Below, one piece after another: positions 16,030 to 24,600 of a stretch of 33,985 nt of DNA. Source of the stretch: Fluviicola sp. (GTDB lineage Bacteria > Bacteroidota > Bacteroidia > Flavobacteriales_D > Crocinitomicaceae). The translations under genes and the position numbers were made by a program. Each line of letters begins with the position of its first letter. Position 1 is the first letter of the stretch. Location of the stretch: assembly GCA_002734085.1 (NCBI GenBank), contig NVXV01000001.1, positions 223,783-257,767 on the forward strand, read 5' to 3'. Under the pieces are notes generated by a model. It ran no database searches. It saw only the letters and a list, made by a program, of their open reading frames with translations, and was not told where the DNA came from.

Positions 16030-16893
16030 ATGAAACTTGCGCTACTCATACTACTATTTGCGATACCTTATTGGATCTACCCCCAAAGTGATACCTTAAA
16101 TCAAAAGGATTCGTTGGGGAGAAAGCAAGGGTATTGGATCGTTTATGGTAAGGATGAGCCACAAAAAGGATATCCAGCGGAAGGGAAGATTGAGGAGGGG
16201 ACTTATAAGGATGATAGGAAATATAGTGCGTGGAAGTTTTATTATAGAGATGGTGAGACTCCAAAAATAAAAGGGTTTTTTAAACACGGTAGACCAGACG
16301 GAGTTTTTGTAAAATATTATCGAAATGGTAAAATTAAAGAGCAAGGAACTTTCAACAAAATGCGATACATAGATACATTAAAGCGTTATAATGAAGAGGG
16401 TGTTCTTATTTATGTAGGCATCTACAATAAAGGAGGGAAAGAACATGGAGCAGTGCGTTACTTTCATCATAACGGTAAACCAGATCTAGTAAAAAATTTT
16501 AATAATGGAGTTTCTGTCGATACAACTAAAAGATTTTCATTTAATGGAGATTTGATAGAGCTTATTATCTATGATTTAAGAGGTATTGAAATAAAAAACT
16601 TTTCGAAACCACAAGTCATTCGAGATTCTACGGGTAAGGAAATTTATAGGATTGTGGAGCCGCCAGTGAATTATGATGCATTAAATAATAAATCAAAAGA
16701 CACTTTGAAAGGCAATGATAAAGACGGATATAATAAAATTCCAGACGGAAATCATGACAAACCTAGGATGGAAGGCGAGTTTAAAAACGGACGATTGTGG
16801 AATGGAAAACTTTATATCTACGATGATGATGGTTTGTTGTTAAAAATTGAAATTTACAAAGACGGAAAATATCATTCGGACGGACAGCTTTGA
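16030..16893 (+). CDS. Secreted MORN-repeat (YwqK-type) protein
   Basis: Protein of 287 residues with a signal peptide (about 1-19, ending near YPQS) and a run of MORN_2-type units of about 22 residues. Examples are GTYKDDRKYSAWKFYYRDG, GFFKHGRPDGVFVKYYRNG and GIYNKGGKEHGAVRYFHHNG; after a spacer of some 70 residues, a last unit GEFKNGRLWNGKLYIYDDDG ends the protein. Such proteins are often labelled YwqK-family antitoxin, but that name rests on one Bacillus protein and is not supported here, since this one is exported and has no toxin neighbour. A cell-envelope role is likely; the partner is unknown. It stands alone. Confidence 0.85.
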   Translation: MKLALLILLFAIPYWIYPQSDTLNQKDSLGRKQGYWIVYGKDEPQKGYPAEGKIEEGTYKDDRKYSAWKFYYRDGETPKIKGFFKHGRPDGVFVKYYRNGKIKEQGTFNKMRYIDTLKRYNEEGVLIYVGIYNKGGKEHGAVRYFHHNGKPDLVKNFNNGVSVDTTKRFSFNGDLIELIIYDLRGIEIKNFSKPQVIRDSTGKEIYRIVEPPVNYDALNNKSKDTLKGNDKDGYNKIPDGNHDKPRMEGEFKNGRLWNGKLYIYDDDGLLLKIEIYKDGKYHSDGQL

Positions 16894-16997
16894 TTTGTCT
16901 CGTCTTTGAATCTATAATGAAAAGACCTTGCTTCTTCAAACAGGGTCCTGGCGGAGAAAAAAGGAAAGGGAATAAGGAATATCGAATACGGAGTTAC

Positions 16998-17048
16998 GAA
17001 TATTGAACTGCGCCAATTCTGAACTCTACGGTTCCATATTCAATATTC
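16998..17048. repeat. Inverted repeat inside the duplicated tRNA flank
   Basis: GAATATTGAA (16998-17007) pairs with TTCAATATTC (17039-17048), with imperfect extension on both sides. It lies between the two 40-bp copies. Confidence 0.6.
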
Positions 17049-17085
17049 TGCGGTTCTTTTATCACAATTCCAAAAAATATTGCGC

Positions 17086-17117
17086 AAAAAAAAGACCTTG
17101 CTTCTTCAAACAAGGTC
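17086..17117 (-). terminator. Terminator of tRNA-Ser
   Basis: GACCTTG (17094-17100) and CAAGGTC (17111-17117) form a 7-bp stem with a 10-nt loop, followed on the minus strand by eight T. It begins directly after the encoded CCA. Confidence 0.9.
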
Positions 17118-17118
17118 C

Positions 17119-17206
17119 TGGCGGAGAAAGAGGGATTCGAACCCCCGATACCCTTCGGTATGCCAGTTTTCAAGACTGGTGCATTCAACCGCTCTGCCAT
17201 TTCTCC
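17119..17206 (-). tRNA. tRNA-Ser (anticodon UGA)
   Basis: On the minus strand: acceptor stem GGAGAAA/TTTCTCC, discriminator G and encoded CCA; anticodon stem CCAGT/ACTGG around the loop CTTGAAA (anticodon TGA); a class II long variable arm (TACCGAAGGGTA); and the T-arm GGGGGTTCGAATCCC. Length 88 with CCA, right for a serine tRNA. It has its own terminator. Confidence 0.97.
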
Positions 17207-17350
17207 GCGACAAAAGTAGTAATACTTATTTTTGTGTCAAGCTTTTTTCAAAAGTATTTTCGTTTTTTTTTAATTAAAGTGTTTTCAATTCATCGTAAAA
17301 TGAAAGAATTGAGCGCTTTGTCATGAAAAGGCTACAGATTACTCAATACT

Positions 17351-17382
17351 TTGTACGAAGTTTGAAGAAATGGGTAAATTTG
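17351..17382 (+). promoter_or_regulatory. Candidate promoter of the GWxTD/glycosyltransferase genes
   Basis: TTG (17351-17353), 21 nt, then TAAATTTG (17375-17382). The -7 match is full but the spacing is 2 nt longer than ideal. Apart from this, nothing is seen between the tRNA and the gene (17207-17433). Confidence 0.4.
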
Positions 17383-17433
17383 CATAGATTTATATGTTCA
17401 ACTTTGCTCTAGTTGACGAATTCGGACAAAATA

Positions 17434-18909
17434 ATGATAGGAATGAAGTATCTTAGTTTTTTATTTATCATATTTTTTATATACTCAAACGGGGCTACGG
17501 CTCAACGAGATAAAAACGTTAAGGCATACCTTAGTGAAAAGCAATTTTATGCGCCAGGACAAGGCAATTATATTGAGATTCAACTCAATTTTGTGGGCTA
17601 CAGTCTAAATTACGTTGATAAAGAGAATAAAACGATTGCCGAAGTTCAGGTTACACAATTATTTAGTCAACAAGATGAAATAATCAGATATGATAAGTAT
17701 GTTCTAAAGAGTCCAGAAGTAATTGATAGTCTTGTGGAAAATTTTTATGATATACAACGGTTTAGTCTTGCACCAGGTGAATATACTTACGAGTTAGAAA
17801 TAAAAGATATTCATTCCAAACAAGACGCTATTAGTGTAAAAAAGCAGATTGAAATCGTTGAACTGGGAAATAGAGTGAGTCTTTCAGGAATTACTCCTGC
17901 TGAAAATGTGAAAGCGAGTAAACCAGAAAACACCAATATTTTTTCTAAAATGGGTTATGATATTGTACCCATGACTTCAAATTATTACCCAACAGAAATG
18001 GAATGGATGCCTTATTATGTTGAAGTGTATAACACAGAGGAGTTCTATGATGATTCCGTTTATGTTGTTGAACAAAAAATTGTTGGACTTGATAATGGAT
18101 ATGATTTAGAGAAATACACAAGGTATTATCGTTATGAAGCAAATAATATACAACCGATTGTGAAAGTCATTGACATAAGTATGCTTCCGACGGGAGCTTA
18201 TAATCTTGAAATCAATGTTTTGAATAGAGACAAAGAGGTCATGGCTGCACAATTATTTAATTTTGATAGAAACAATACAAATGAAGTTAATGCTTTAGCT
18301 TTTGAAAGTATAACATTAGACCCAGCTTTTGAAGAAAGCATTCCAATGGACTCAACGGGTTATTATGTGGCCAGCTTAATTCCCATTTCAAGGTCTGGTG
18401 AGGTTAAAAACATAATTCAGTTATTAAAAGAGAAAGACAACGAAAAAAACAAAAAATACTTACAGGCTTTTTGGAAACAAACATCTCCTGAATCACCATA
18501 CGAAGGTTGGATGAAATACAAGGCTCAGGTGCAAAAGGTTGAAAAATTATTTGCAACCAATTATCAAGTAGGATTTGAGACAGATCGGGGACGGGTTTAT
18601 TTGCAATACGGTCAACCGAATCAAATAACAGAACGACCCAGTTCTCCTTCGGAATACCCATATGAAATTTGGCAGTATGATAAAATTGGAAGGTTCTCTA
18701 ATAGAAGGTTTGTCTTCTACAGTCCAATGAACCTTACTAATGATTACAGGTTGTTACACAGCGACATGGTTGGGGAATTACAAAATTATCGTTGGAAACA
18801 CGCATTAAACAAAAGAAACACACCTGATGATAATCTGGATAATCCTAACGGTAGTGGTTATCAGGATCACTTTGGAGGGAACAGCTCATTGTACTATAAC
18901 AGTTACTAA
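17434..18909 (+). CDS. GWxTD domain-containing exported protein
   Basis: Protein of about 491 residues with an N-terminal signal sequence (MKYLSFLFIIFFIYSNG, ending near TAQR). The middle is beta-rich. The C-terminal third is the GWxTD domain: a helix with FWKQTSPES, then YKAQVQKVEKLFATNY, then GFETDRGRVYLQYG (GFETD in place of the usual GWxTD), QPNQI, EIWQYD and RRFVFYSP. The domain occurs in exported proteins of Bacteroidota and related phyla and has no established biochemical role. The start could be the ATG at 17434 or 17443 (MKYLSF, the more usual signal-peptide beginning); a TTG at 17413 is less likely. A glycosyltransferase follows after 10 bases and is probably in the same transcript. 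Confidence 0.85.
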   Translation: MIGMKYLSFLFIIFFIYSNGATAQRDKNVKAYLSEKQFYAPGQGNYIEIQLNFVGYSLNYVDKENKTIAEVQVTQLFSQQDEIIRYDKYVLKSPEVIDSLVENFYDIQRFSLAPGEYTYELEIKDIHSKQDAISVKKQIEIVELGNRVSLSGITPAENVKASKPENTNIFSKMGYDIVPMTSNYYPTEMEWMPYYVEVYNTEEFYDDSVYVVEQKIVGLDNGYDLEKYTRYYRYEANNIQPIVKVIDISMLPTGAYNLEINVLNRDKEVMAAQLFNFDRNNTNEVNALAFESITLDPAFEESIPMDSTGYYVASLIPISRSGEVKNIIQLLKEKDNEKNKKYLQAFWKQTSPESPYEGWMKYKAQVQKVEKLFATNYQVGFETDRGRVYLQYGQPNQITERPSSPSEYPYEIWQYDKIGRFSNRRFVFYSPMNLTNDYRLLHSDMVGELQNYRWKHALNKRNTPDDNLDNPNGSGYQDHFGGNSSLYYNSY

Positions 18910-18919
18910 ATAACCACAA

Positions 18920-19954
18920 ATGTCTTCAAAAACAGCTGTAGTTATTCTCAATTGGAATGGAAAGAATTTCTTAGAGAAGTTTCTACCTACACTAATTCAA
19001 AATACTTCTAATGCAAATATTATTGTAGCAGATAATCAATCTACAGATAATAGTGTTTCCTATTTAAAAAATAACTTCTCGGAAATACAAATAATAATAA
19101 ACGAAGAAAATGGTGGTTTTGCAAAAGGATATAATGACGCCTTAAGTAAAGTTGAAGGGCAGTATGAGTATTATGTTCTTATCAATTCTGACATCGAAGT
19201 AACATCAAATTGGCTTGAACCATTAGTAAATTTACTTGATAAAAATCCCGAAATTGCTGGGGTTCAACCAAAGGTTCGATCATTTCACAAAAAAGAATTT
19301 TTTGAACATGCTGGAGCATCTGGTGGATTTATGGATACTAATTATTATCCATTTTGTAGGGGAAGAATTTTTGATGACGTAGAGAAAGACTTGGGGCAAT
19401 ACGACAATCAAAAAGAAGTGTTTTGGACGACTGGTGCATGTATGATTGTTCGTTCAAAAATATATCACGAAATCGGTGGTTTAGATGAAGATTTTTTTGC
19501 GCACATGGAAGAAATTGACTTTTGTTGGAGAGCGAAAAAACGTGGTTATTCATTTTTTGTTGAACCAAAATCTATTGTTTATCATGTAGGAGGAGGAACA
19601 CTCAATTATGAAAACCCTCGTAAAACGTACTTAAATTTCAGAAATAGTCTCTTCACAATCCACAAAAATCATGAAGGATTTTTGCTTAGAAAGATTTTTT
19701 GGAGAATGATTCTCGATGGAGTCGCTGGTTTAAAGTTTCTGACTTCATTGAAGTTTAAACATTTTAACGCTATTCTGAAAGCACATTTTGCCTATTACAA
19801 ACAAATTCGAAGTCTAAATGGTAAGCGAAAGGCGATTAAAAAAGAACGTAAATCTTTTAATTCTACAGGCTTGTACAAGGCCTCGATTCTATGGGCTTAT
19901 TTTTTTAAAGGTATTAAATCATTTCAGGGGTTAAACAAACGATTTTTTGATTAG
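18920..19954 (+). CDS. Family 2 glycosyltransferase
   Basis: GT-A enzyme of 344 residues. The N-terminus AVVILNWNGKNFLEKFLPTL begins the nucleotide-sugar fold. ADNQSTDNSV is the usual VDNxSxDxS block, NSDIEV (89-94) supplies the metal-binding DxD-type aspartate, and FFAHMEEIDFCWRAKKRGY (192-210) holds the probable catalytic acidic residues. It belongs to the WcaA/rhamnosyltransferase-like GT2 group, so transfer of a deoxysugar or other sugar to a surface glycan is likely, on the cytoplasmic face; the basic C-terminus (KRKAIKKERKS) may hold it to the membrane. Donor and acceptor unknown. Its stop overlaps that of aroQ on the other strand. Confidence 0.92.
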   Translation: MSSKTAVVILNWNGKNFLEKFLPTLIQNTSNANIIVADNQSTDNSVSYLKNNFSEIQIIINEENGGFAKGYNDALSKVEGQYEYYVLINSDIEVTSNWLEPLVNLLDKNPEIAGVQPKVRSFHKKEFFEHAGASGGFMDTNYYPFCRGRIFDDVEKDLGQYDNQKEVFWTTGACMIVRSKIYHEIGGLDEDFFAHMEEIDFCWRAKKRGYSFFVEPKSIVYHVGGGTLNYENPRKTYLNFRNSLFTIHKNHEGFLLRKIFWRMILDGVAGLKFLTSLKFKHFNAILKAHFAYYKQIRSLNGKRKAIKKERKSFNSTGLYKASILWAYFFKGIKSFQGLNKRFFD

Positions 19955-20379
19955 TCTTTTAATTCGTTTTGTACCTTCTGAATAAGGTAATCAATAGCCA
20001 TTTCATACCCGAGTAATCCAAAACCAAAAATGCACCCTTCTGAAACTGGACTTATTAAGCTATCGTGACGGAAAGACTCTCTACCCGCTATATTAGAAAT
20101 ATGAACCTCTACAACAGGTTTATGAATTGCATCTACGGCATCTCTAATTGCAACAGAAGTATGCGTGTACCCGCCTGCATTAAGTACTATTCCATCAGCA
20201 TCAGTGTTCTGTAGTTCGTTTATAATTTCTCCCTCTACATTTGATTGGAAATATTCAATGGCGGTAGAATCTTTTTTCAATTGTTCTAAAAAATATTCAA
20301 AAGTAACTTCCCCATAAATTGTCGGTTGTCTTTTACCAAGCAAGTTCAAATTAGGGCCATTAATTATAAGGATTTTCAT
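19951..20379 (-). CDS. aroQ: Type II 3-dehydroquinate dehydratase
   Basis: Shikimate-pathway enzyme that removes water from 3-dehydroquinate. In 142 residues, the usual length, all active-site features are visible: NGPNLNLLGKRQPTIYG with Arg17 and the catalytic Tyr22, NAGGYTHTS with Asn67 and His73, EVHISN with His93 and Ser95, and FRHDS with Arg104. It forms a dodecamer in characterised members. A TATATTTG box (20405-20412, minus strand) lies 25 nt before the start, without a clear -33. Its last four bases overlap the end of the convergent glycosyltransferase gene. Confidence 0.97.
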   Translation of the reverse strand: MKILIINGPNLNLLGKRQPTIYGEVTFEYFLEQLKKDSTAIEYFQSNVEGEIINELQNTDADGIVLNAGGYTHTSVAIRDAVDAIHKPVVEVHISNIAGRESFRHDSLISPVSEGCIFGFGLLGYEMAIDYLIQKVQNELKD

Positions 20380-20444
20380 AAAATTGTTACTGATTGTTAC
20401 AAATCAAATATACGATTTATAGAGAACAATTTAGTGAAGTATTT

Positions 20445-20480
20445 AAAAAACAAAAGCCGCGCCTAGTGTTGCGCGACTTT
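20445..20480 (-). terminator. Strong terminator in the aroQ/START intergenic region
   Basis: Minus-strand RNA pairs AAAGUCGCGC with GCGCGGCUUU (10 bp, one G-U) around an 8-nt loop, then TGTTTTTT. On the plus strand the G-U becomes a C-A mismatch, which fixes the direction. Confidence 0.8.
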
Positions 20481-20550
20481 CTAGTAATAGTAATAGGTCA
20501 GACTTTGTAGCGTTAACAATAATGTCTCTTGGTTTACTTGAGCAAATTTA
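20446..20550 (-). ncRNA. Candidate small RNA, about 90 nt
   Basis: A full -7 box, TAAATTTG (20543-20550, minus strand), is followed about 90 nt later by a strong minus-strand terminator. The START gene just upstream is closed by its own terminator (20565-20587), so the intervening sequence is insulated and non-coding. No TTG is seen at -33 (TTT only). No known RNA family is recognised. It could instead be a leader of aroQ with an attenuator, or merely a second terminator. Confidence 0.35.
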
Positions 20551-20564
20551 AGAATGGTTTGTCG

Positions 20565-20587
20565 AAAAATATAGGGGGCTACCCCCT
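20565..20587 (-). terminator. Terminator of the START-domain gene
   Basis: AGGGGG and CCCCCT form a 6-bp GC stem with loop TAG, followed on the minus strand by ATATTTTT, 9 bases after the stop codon. Confidence 0.75.
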
Positions 20588-20596
20588 CAATCGACT

Positions 20597-21196
20597 CTAT
20601 TTTTCTAATTCCTTCCGAAAATTTAGAGAAGTTTCCATTCTTGCCTCAATCATTGAATTTTTAATCAGCCAGTTTGGGTATGAACTTCCTGGGTCAAACG
20701 ATGCAGTATAATCAATTTCAATAAGATTGTCATCAATCAAATCAATTTTCCAAACTGCAATATATTCTTGAACTCTAACTTTTCCAGATTGCAGAGGGTA
20801 ATAGTCGGGCTCTCCCTCAAGAGTGATTGTATAACTTTTAGAGCTGTGCCTTTTAATTGTCATCTTAAACACTAAGTCTCTATCGCTCGCTGGCCACGGG
20901 GCATCTGAAACTGTATACCCGTAAAACTCAGTATCACTCACTTTTTCCAACAACGTTGACTCCAGCGTACTTGGTAACCAGTTTTTTAAGTTAGCGATAT
21001 TTGAAATTAGTTTTTTGGCTTTGTAAATTGTTGATTTCGTTGTAAAAACAGTTCTAAACTCATAATAATCTTTCCCTTCCTTTATTCTAGAATAGGCTTG
21101 AATACCGTTTTCATAGGTTTCTTTTTCCCAATCATTTTGACAATAGACTGGTAAAAAAGAGATGAGAAAAAATGCTATTAATGATACTGATTTCAT
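20597..21196 (-). CDS. Exported START-domain lipid-binding protein
   Basis: Protein of 199 residues with a signal peptide (1-19, ending VYCQ) and a START-fold domain through the rest. Recognisable pieces are NGIQAYSRIKEGKDYYEFRTVF at the first strands, YTVSDAPWPASDRDLVF (the typical PWP..RD element) and the C-terminal long helix PNWLIKNSMIEARMETSLNFRKEL. START domains enclose a lipid or other hydrophobic ligand; here it would act in the periplasm. Ligand unknown. It lies 50 bases after the DUF3817 gene on the same strand and ends at its own terminator. Confidence 0.87.
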   Translation of the reverse strand: MKSVSLIAFFLISFLPVYCQNDWEKETYENGIQAYSRIKEGKDYYEFRTVFTTKSTIYKAKKLISNIANLKNWLPSTLESTLLEKVSDTEFYGYTVSDAPWPASDRDLVFKMTIKRHSSKSYTITLEGEPDYYPLQSGKVRVQEYIAVWKIDLIDDNLIEIDYTASFDPGSSYPNWLIKNSMIEARMETSLNFRKELEK

Positions 21197-21246
21197 TCAA
21201 AGTGATTGAAACATCAATATAAGACAATTTTACGAATAGATAATAG

Positions 21247-21552
21247 TTAAATTGATTTTAGTTGCTCTTTCTTAAAAATCTTTGCGTCAGCTACAAATGT
21301 ACCGAAGGGAAGTAGAGAAGCTAAATAAGCCCAAAAATTGGTTAAAAAGCTCCATTTTTTTTCTTGATTAACAACAAAAACCATTATACAATACGCAATA
21401 AATAAAAAACCATGAGTCATCCCCACGATCTTATTCGGCAATGGCATTTCATACATGTACTTTAAAGGCATTGTGAGCGCTAAAAGTAAATATGACACCC
21501 CCTCTAGAAGAGCTAAAACGCGCAAAACTCCAATTGTTGATTTAAAGTTCAT
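21247..21552 (-). CDS. DUF3817 membrane protein
   Basis: Small protein of 101 residues with three membrane segments. It has the DUF3817 (YdzA-like) pattern: LRVLALLEGVSYLLLA in helix 1, MPLKYMYEMPLPNKIVGMTHGFLF leading into helix 2, and AYLASLLPFGTFVADAKIFKKE at the end. Function of the family is unknown. It may share a transcript with the START gene downstream. Confidence 0.9.
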   Translation of the reverse strand: MNFKSTIGVLRVLALLEGVSYLLLALTMPLKYMYEMPLPNKIVGMTHGFLFIAYCIMVFVVNQEKKWSFLTNFWAYLASLLPFGTFVADAKIFKKEQLKSI

Positions 21553-21652
21553 TTCTTACAATTTTTGCTAAAAATAGAGATAAAGAGCAGGATAAATAAT
21601 ATAATCTCTACTTTTTTCCTATATTACGTTTCGCTTTAACAAATAATTATCT

Positions 21653-24600
21653 ATGGATTTATTAAGCCTCTCAAGAAAGGTACTCTTCGTTTTTATTTTA
21701 ATCAACTTGTTTACAGTTTCTTCCCAGGAAAAGTATCAATCTTTATTGTGGAAAATTGAAGGAAATGGATTAAGTAAGCCTTCTTATTTATATGGCACAA
21801 TGCATGTCAGTAGTAAAATCGCTTTTAATCTGGGCGATGAATTTTTTGAGGCTCTTTCTTCAGCAGACGCTGTTGCATTAGAAACTAATCCAGAGGTTTG
21901 GTTAGATTTCTACAGAGGAGAAGATTTAATGGAGGCCTCAAAGCGCATTTACAATCAAAGAAATTATTTTTCTTCAAATAGATTCTATGAAAACTTTACA
22001 AGTATTCCCAGGTATGACCTAGAAAGATTTCAGCAATTTTTAGGACCTCAAGACCGAATATTGAATCAACTTTTATATAGGTTTAATTACGGTGAAGAAA
22101 ACTACGAAGAAACTACATATCTCGATATGTTTCTATTCCAATCAGCACGAAAGGAAGGCAAACCGATTTTTAGTTTAGAAGATTTCATGGAGTCCTTTTT
22201 CCTTGCTCGACGAGCTTCTTTACCCGATGAAGATGCAAAAGAAGAAAACAGCTTCCGAAATCAAAGGATGTCTCAAAGTGATCTTCAAACTGCATATTTG
22301 GAGCGAAATTTAGATTTGATGGATAGTATGATTACAGAAAACTTTTCTAATAACTACAGAAAGTATTTACTTGATATTCGAAACGAAAATATGGTCGAGG
22401 CTTTAGATTCGTTAATGCCAAAAATGAGTGTTTTCTCTGGAGTTGGAGCTGCTCACCTTGCTGGGGAAAAAGGCATGATAGAAATGTTAAGAGAAAAAGG
22501 ATATACAGTAAGCCCTGTTAGTTTTAACAAGTCATCTAGCGCAAGTAAGACATTTAATAAAATAAAAAAGTCATCAGTTGATATGCCTACGAGTATCGTC
22601 CAATCAGAAGATGGAAGAATCGAGCTTGAAAGTGTTGGGAAATTTTACTCTGAGGATGTGGGTAGAAATATGGATTTATATCAATCTCATTTTTTACCAG
22701 ATTTCGCAAATGGGGCATACTACAGTTACAAACGAATGGTTAAAGTACCTTACGGTGAAAATTATAGAGAAAAAGGCGGACTCGATTATATTGATAGCAT
22801 TCTATATTTAGCTATTCCTGGAGACATTAGTAAGCAAAAATCAACAAGTGTAGGTGACTACGATGCTATTGAGGTGACTTCAGAATTGTCAAGAAATAGA
22901 TATTTAAAGCAAATCATTGTTGACACACCAGAGGAAATTATTGTTTTCAAAGCAAGCGGAAACAAATCATTTATCAAAAGTAAGAATGTAAAAACCTACT
23001 TTAAGAGTATTAAAATAAAACCCGGCTCTAAAGCCACACAATTAAAACCTCTAGGAATTCAAATTGACCTTCCTGATAATCATATTATAGCGCATCAAGA
23101 TAAGGGCAGCTTTCTTATCAATGGTTTAACCAAAAACAAGAATTTCTTTTCATTTCGTTCTTCCTACCTAAAAGACTTTAGTGAACTGGAAGAAGACCGA
23201 TTTGAACTTGTTTACTTAGTAAACTCTTTCGCAAAAGAGATGGAGTATGAAGTAACTGACACTGTTTTAGATTTAAAAAACAAAACCATTAAAGCAACAC
23301 TTTCAAAAGGAGATCAAACTTATTTTGTGTTTTATCATATTTACCACAATTTTTATTATCAAATTATCGTAGAAAATGATAAACAAGGGGCCGAAAATTT
23401 AATTAATTCTTTCTCGAGAACAACACCAGATTACTCAGATTACGAAACAATTATTGAAAATGACACTTTATTGAATTTAACCTTCAAATCGTATTTTAGT
23501 TCTTCAATTGATTCGATGTTATTTACAGAATTAAAGTCATTGCAAGACGATTTTATCATGGCTGAAAACGCAGAGGACTCGTTAGATCGAGCGTTTGAAG
23601 GAGCTTTTAATAGCCGATTATATGAAGATCCTTTAACTGGTGAGGTTGTGGGTCTCAATCATAGTGTTTTAAATGATTATTTTTCATTAGAGCTAGGATT
23701 GGAAGAATTTAAAGATCGAGTACAATTGAAATTTAATAGAGATTCATTATACTATGATACTCAGATTCTTTCTGAAGAAGAGACAGATACTTCTTTTCGC
23801 ATAGAGTACATTTATACAAAAGAAGGTACTGATCGGGTACTTCATTTACTTGAAACGGTAATTGGAAATGAGTTTATAACCCTTAGTTCAAATTATGATA
23901 CAACGCTTTCAAAACCCGTTTTCTCTAAACAAATATTTGAATCTTTTAAAGCAAATGCACGCTCTCCTATGGATAAGTATGTATTAACTAGTAAAGCAGA
24001 AAAATGGCTTAATGATATAACTTCTGATGAGTACCAGCTTAAACAACAAGCAAAAGAATCCATACGCGAAGTTGTTTTTGATTCAACTCACAGGGCTCGT
24101 TTGGAACGTGTTCTATTAAATGATTCACTTGAAATTTTCGACGAGGACTTAAGACTAAGTTTGCTATCAAAATATACTTACTTCTTTAGTGAAGATAGTG
24201 GGTACTTAGATTTTTTAATGCGTTTTTATGATCAATACAAAAACGAGCCTGCAGTTCAAGTTGCAACACTTAATGATATTGCAAGAATTGCTACGGATGA
24301 ATCAACAGAAAAATTTATTTCTGCCATTGAGGAAAACCCTCCTATGACAAACGACTATTATGAAATTTATAGTATGTTTTCCATTTTCGAGGACAGTACA
24401 CACTTATTAAAACCTTACTTGGGTAGGTTGGAATCTTTTGCAATGGAATATGAAGAGTTTTTACCTAGAGTTATTTATTTAGTTGATCGTGCAAATTTAA
24501 ATGGTGCGTTTTCAACAAATGATTTGTCTGAAGATTTTATAGAAAAATTAGAAAAACGTGGTAAACAGAGTATAAGAAAGATTAGTTTCTCAGAAAAAGA

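Larger units (their letters stand above)
16920..17129. repeat. 40-bp direct repeat of the tRNA-Ser 3' end and terminator
   Basis: Bases 16920-16959 match 17090-17129 at 39 of 40 positions, exactly 170 bp apart. The right copy is functional: the tRNA-Ser 3' end plus its terminator. The left copy has one stem change (A to G) and no tRNA body. The repeat includes the last 11 nt of the mature tRNA. Confidence 0.95.

Noticed and set aside
16030-16893. Toxin-antitoxin system because of the YwqK-type label
   Set aside because: The protein has a signal peptide and no toxin-like neighbour; the label comes from annotation habit.
16994-17200. Minus-strand open frame spelling [17 protein letters not shown]
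   Set aside because: Sense translation of tRNA-Ser and its flank, also a familiar artefact.
17003-17326. Plus-strand open frame spelling [14 protein letters not shown]
   Set aside because: This is the antisense translation of tRNA-Ser, a well-known spurious protein in databases.
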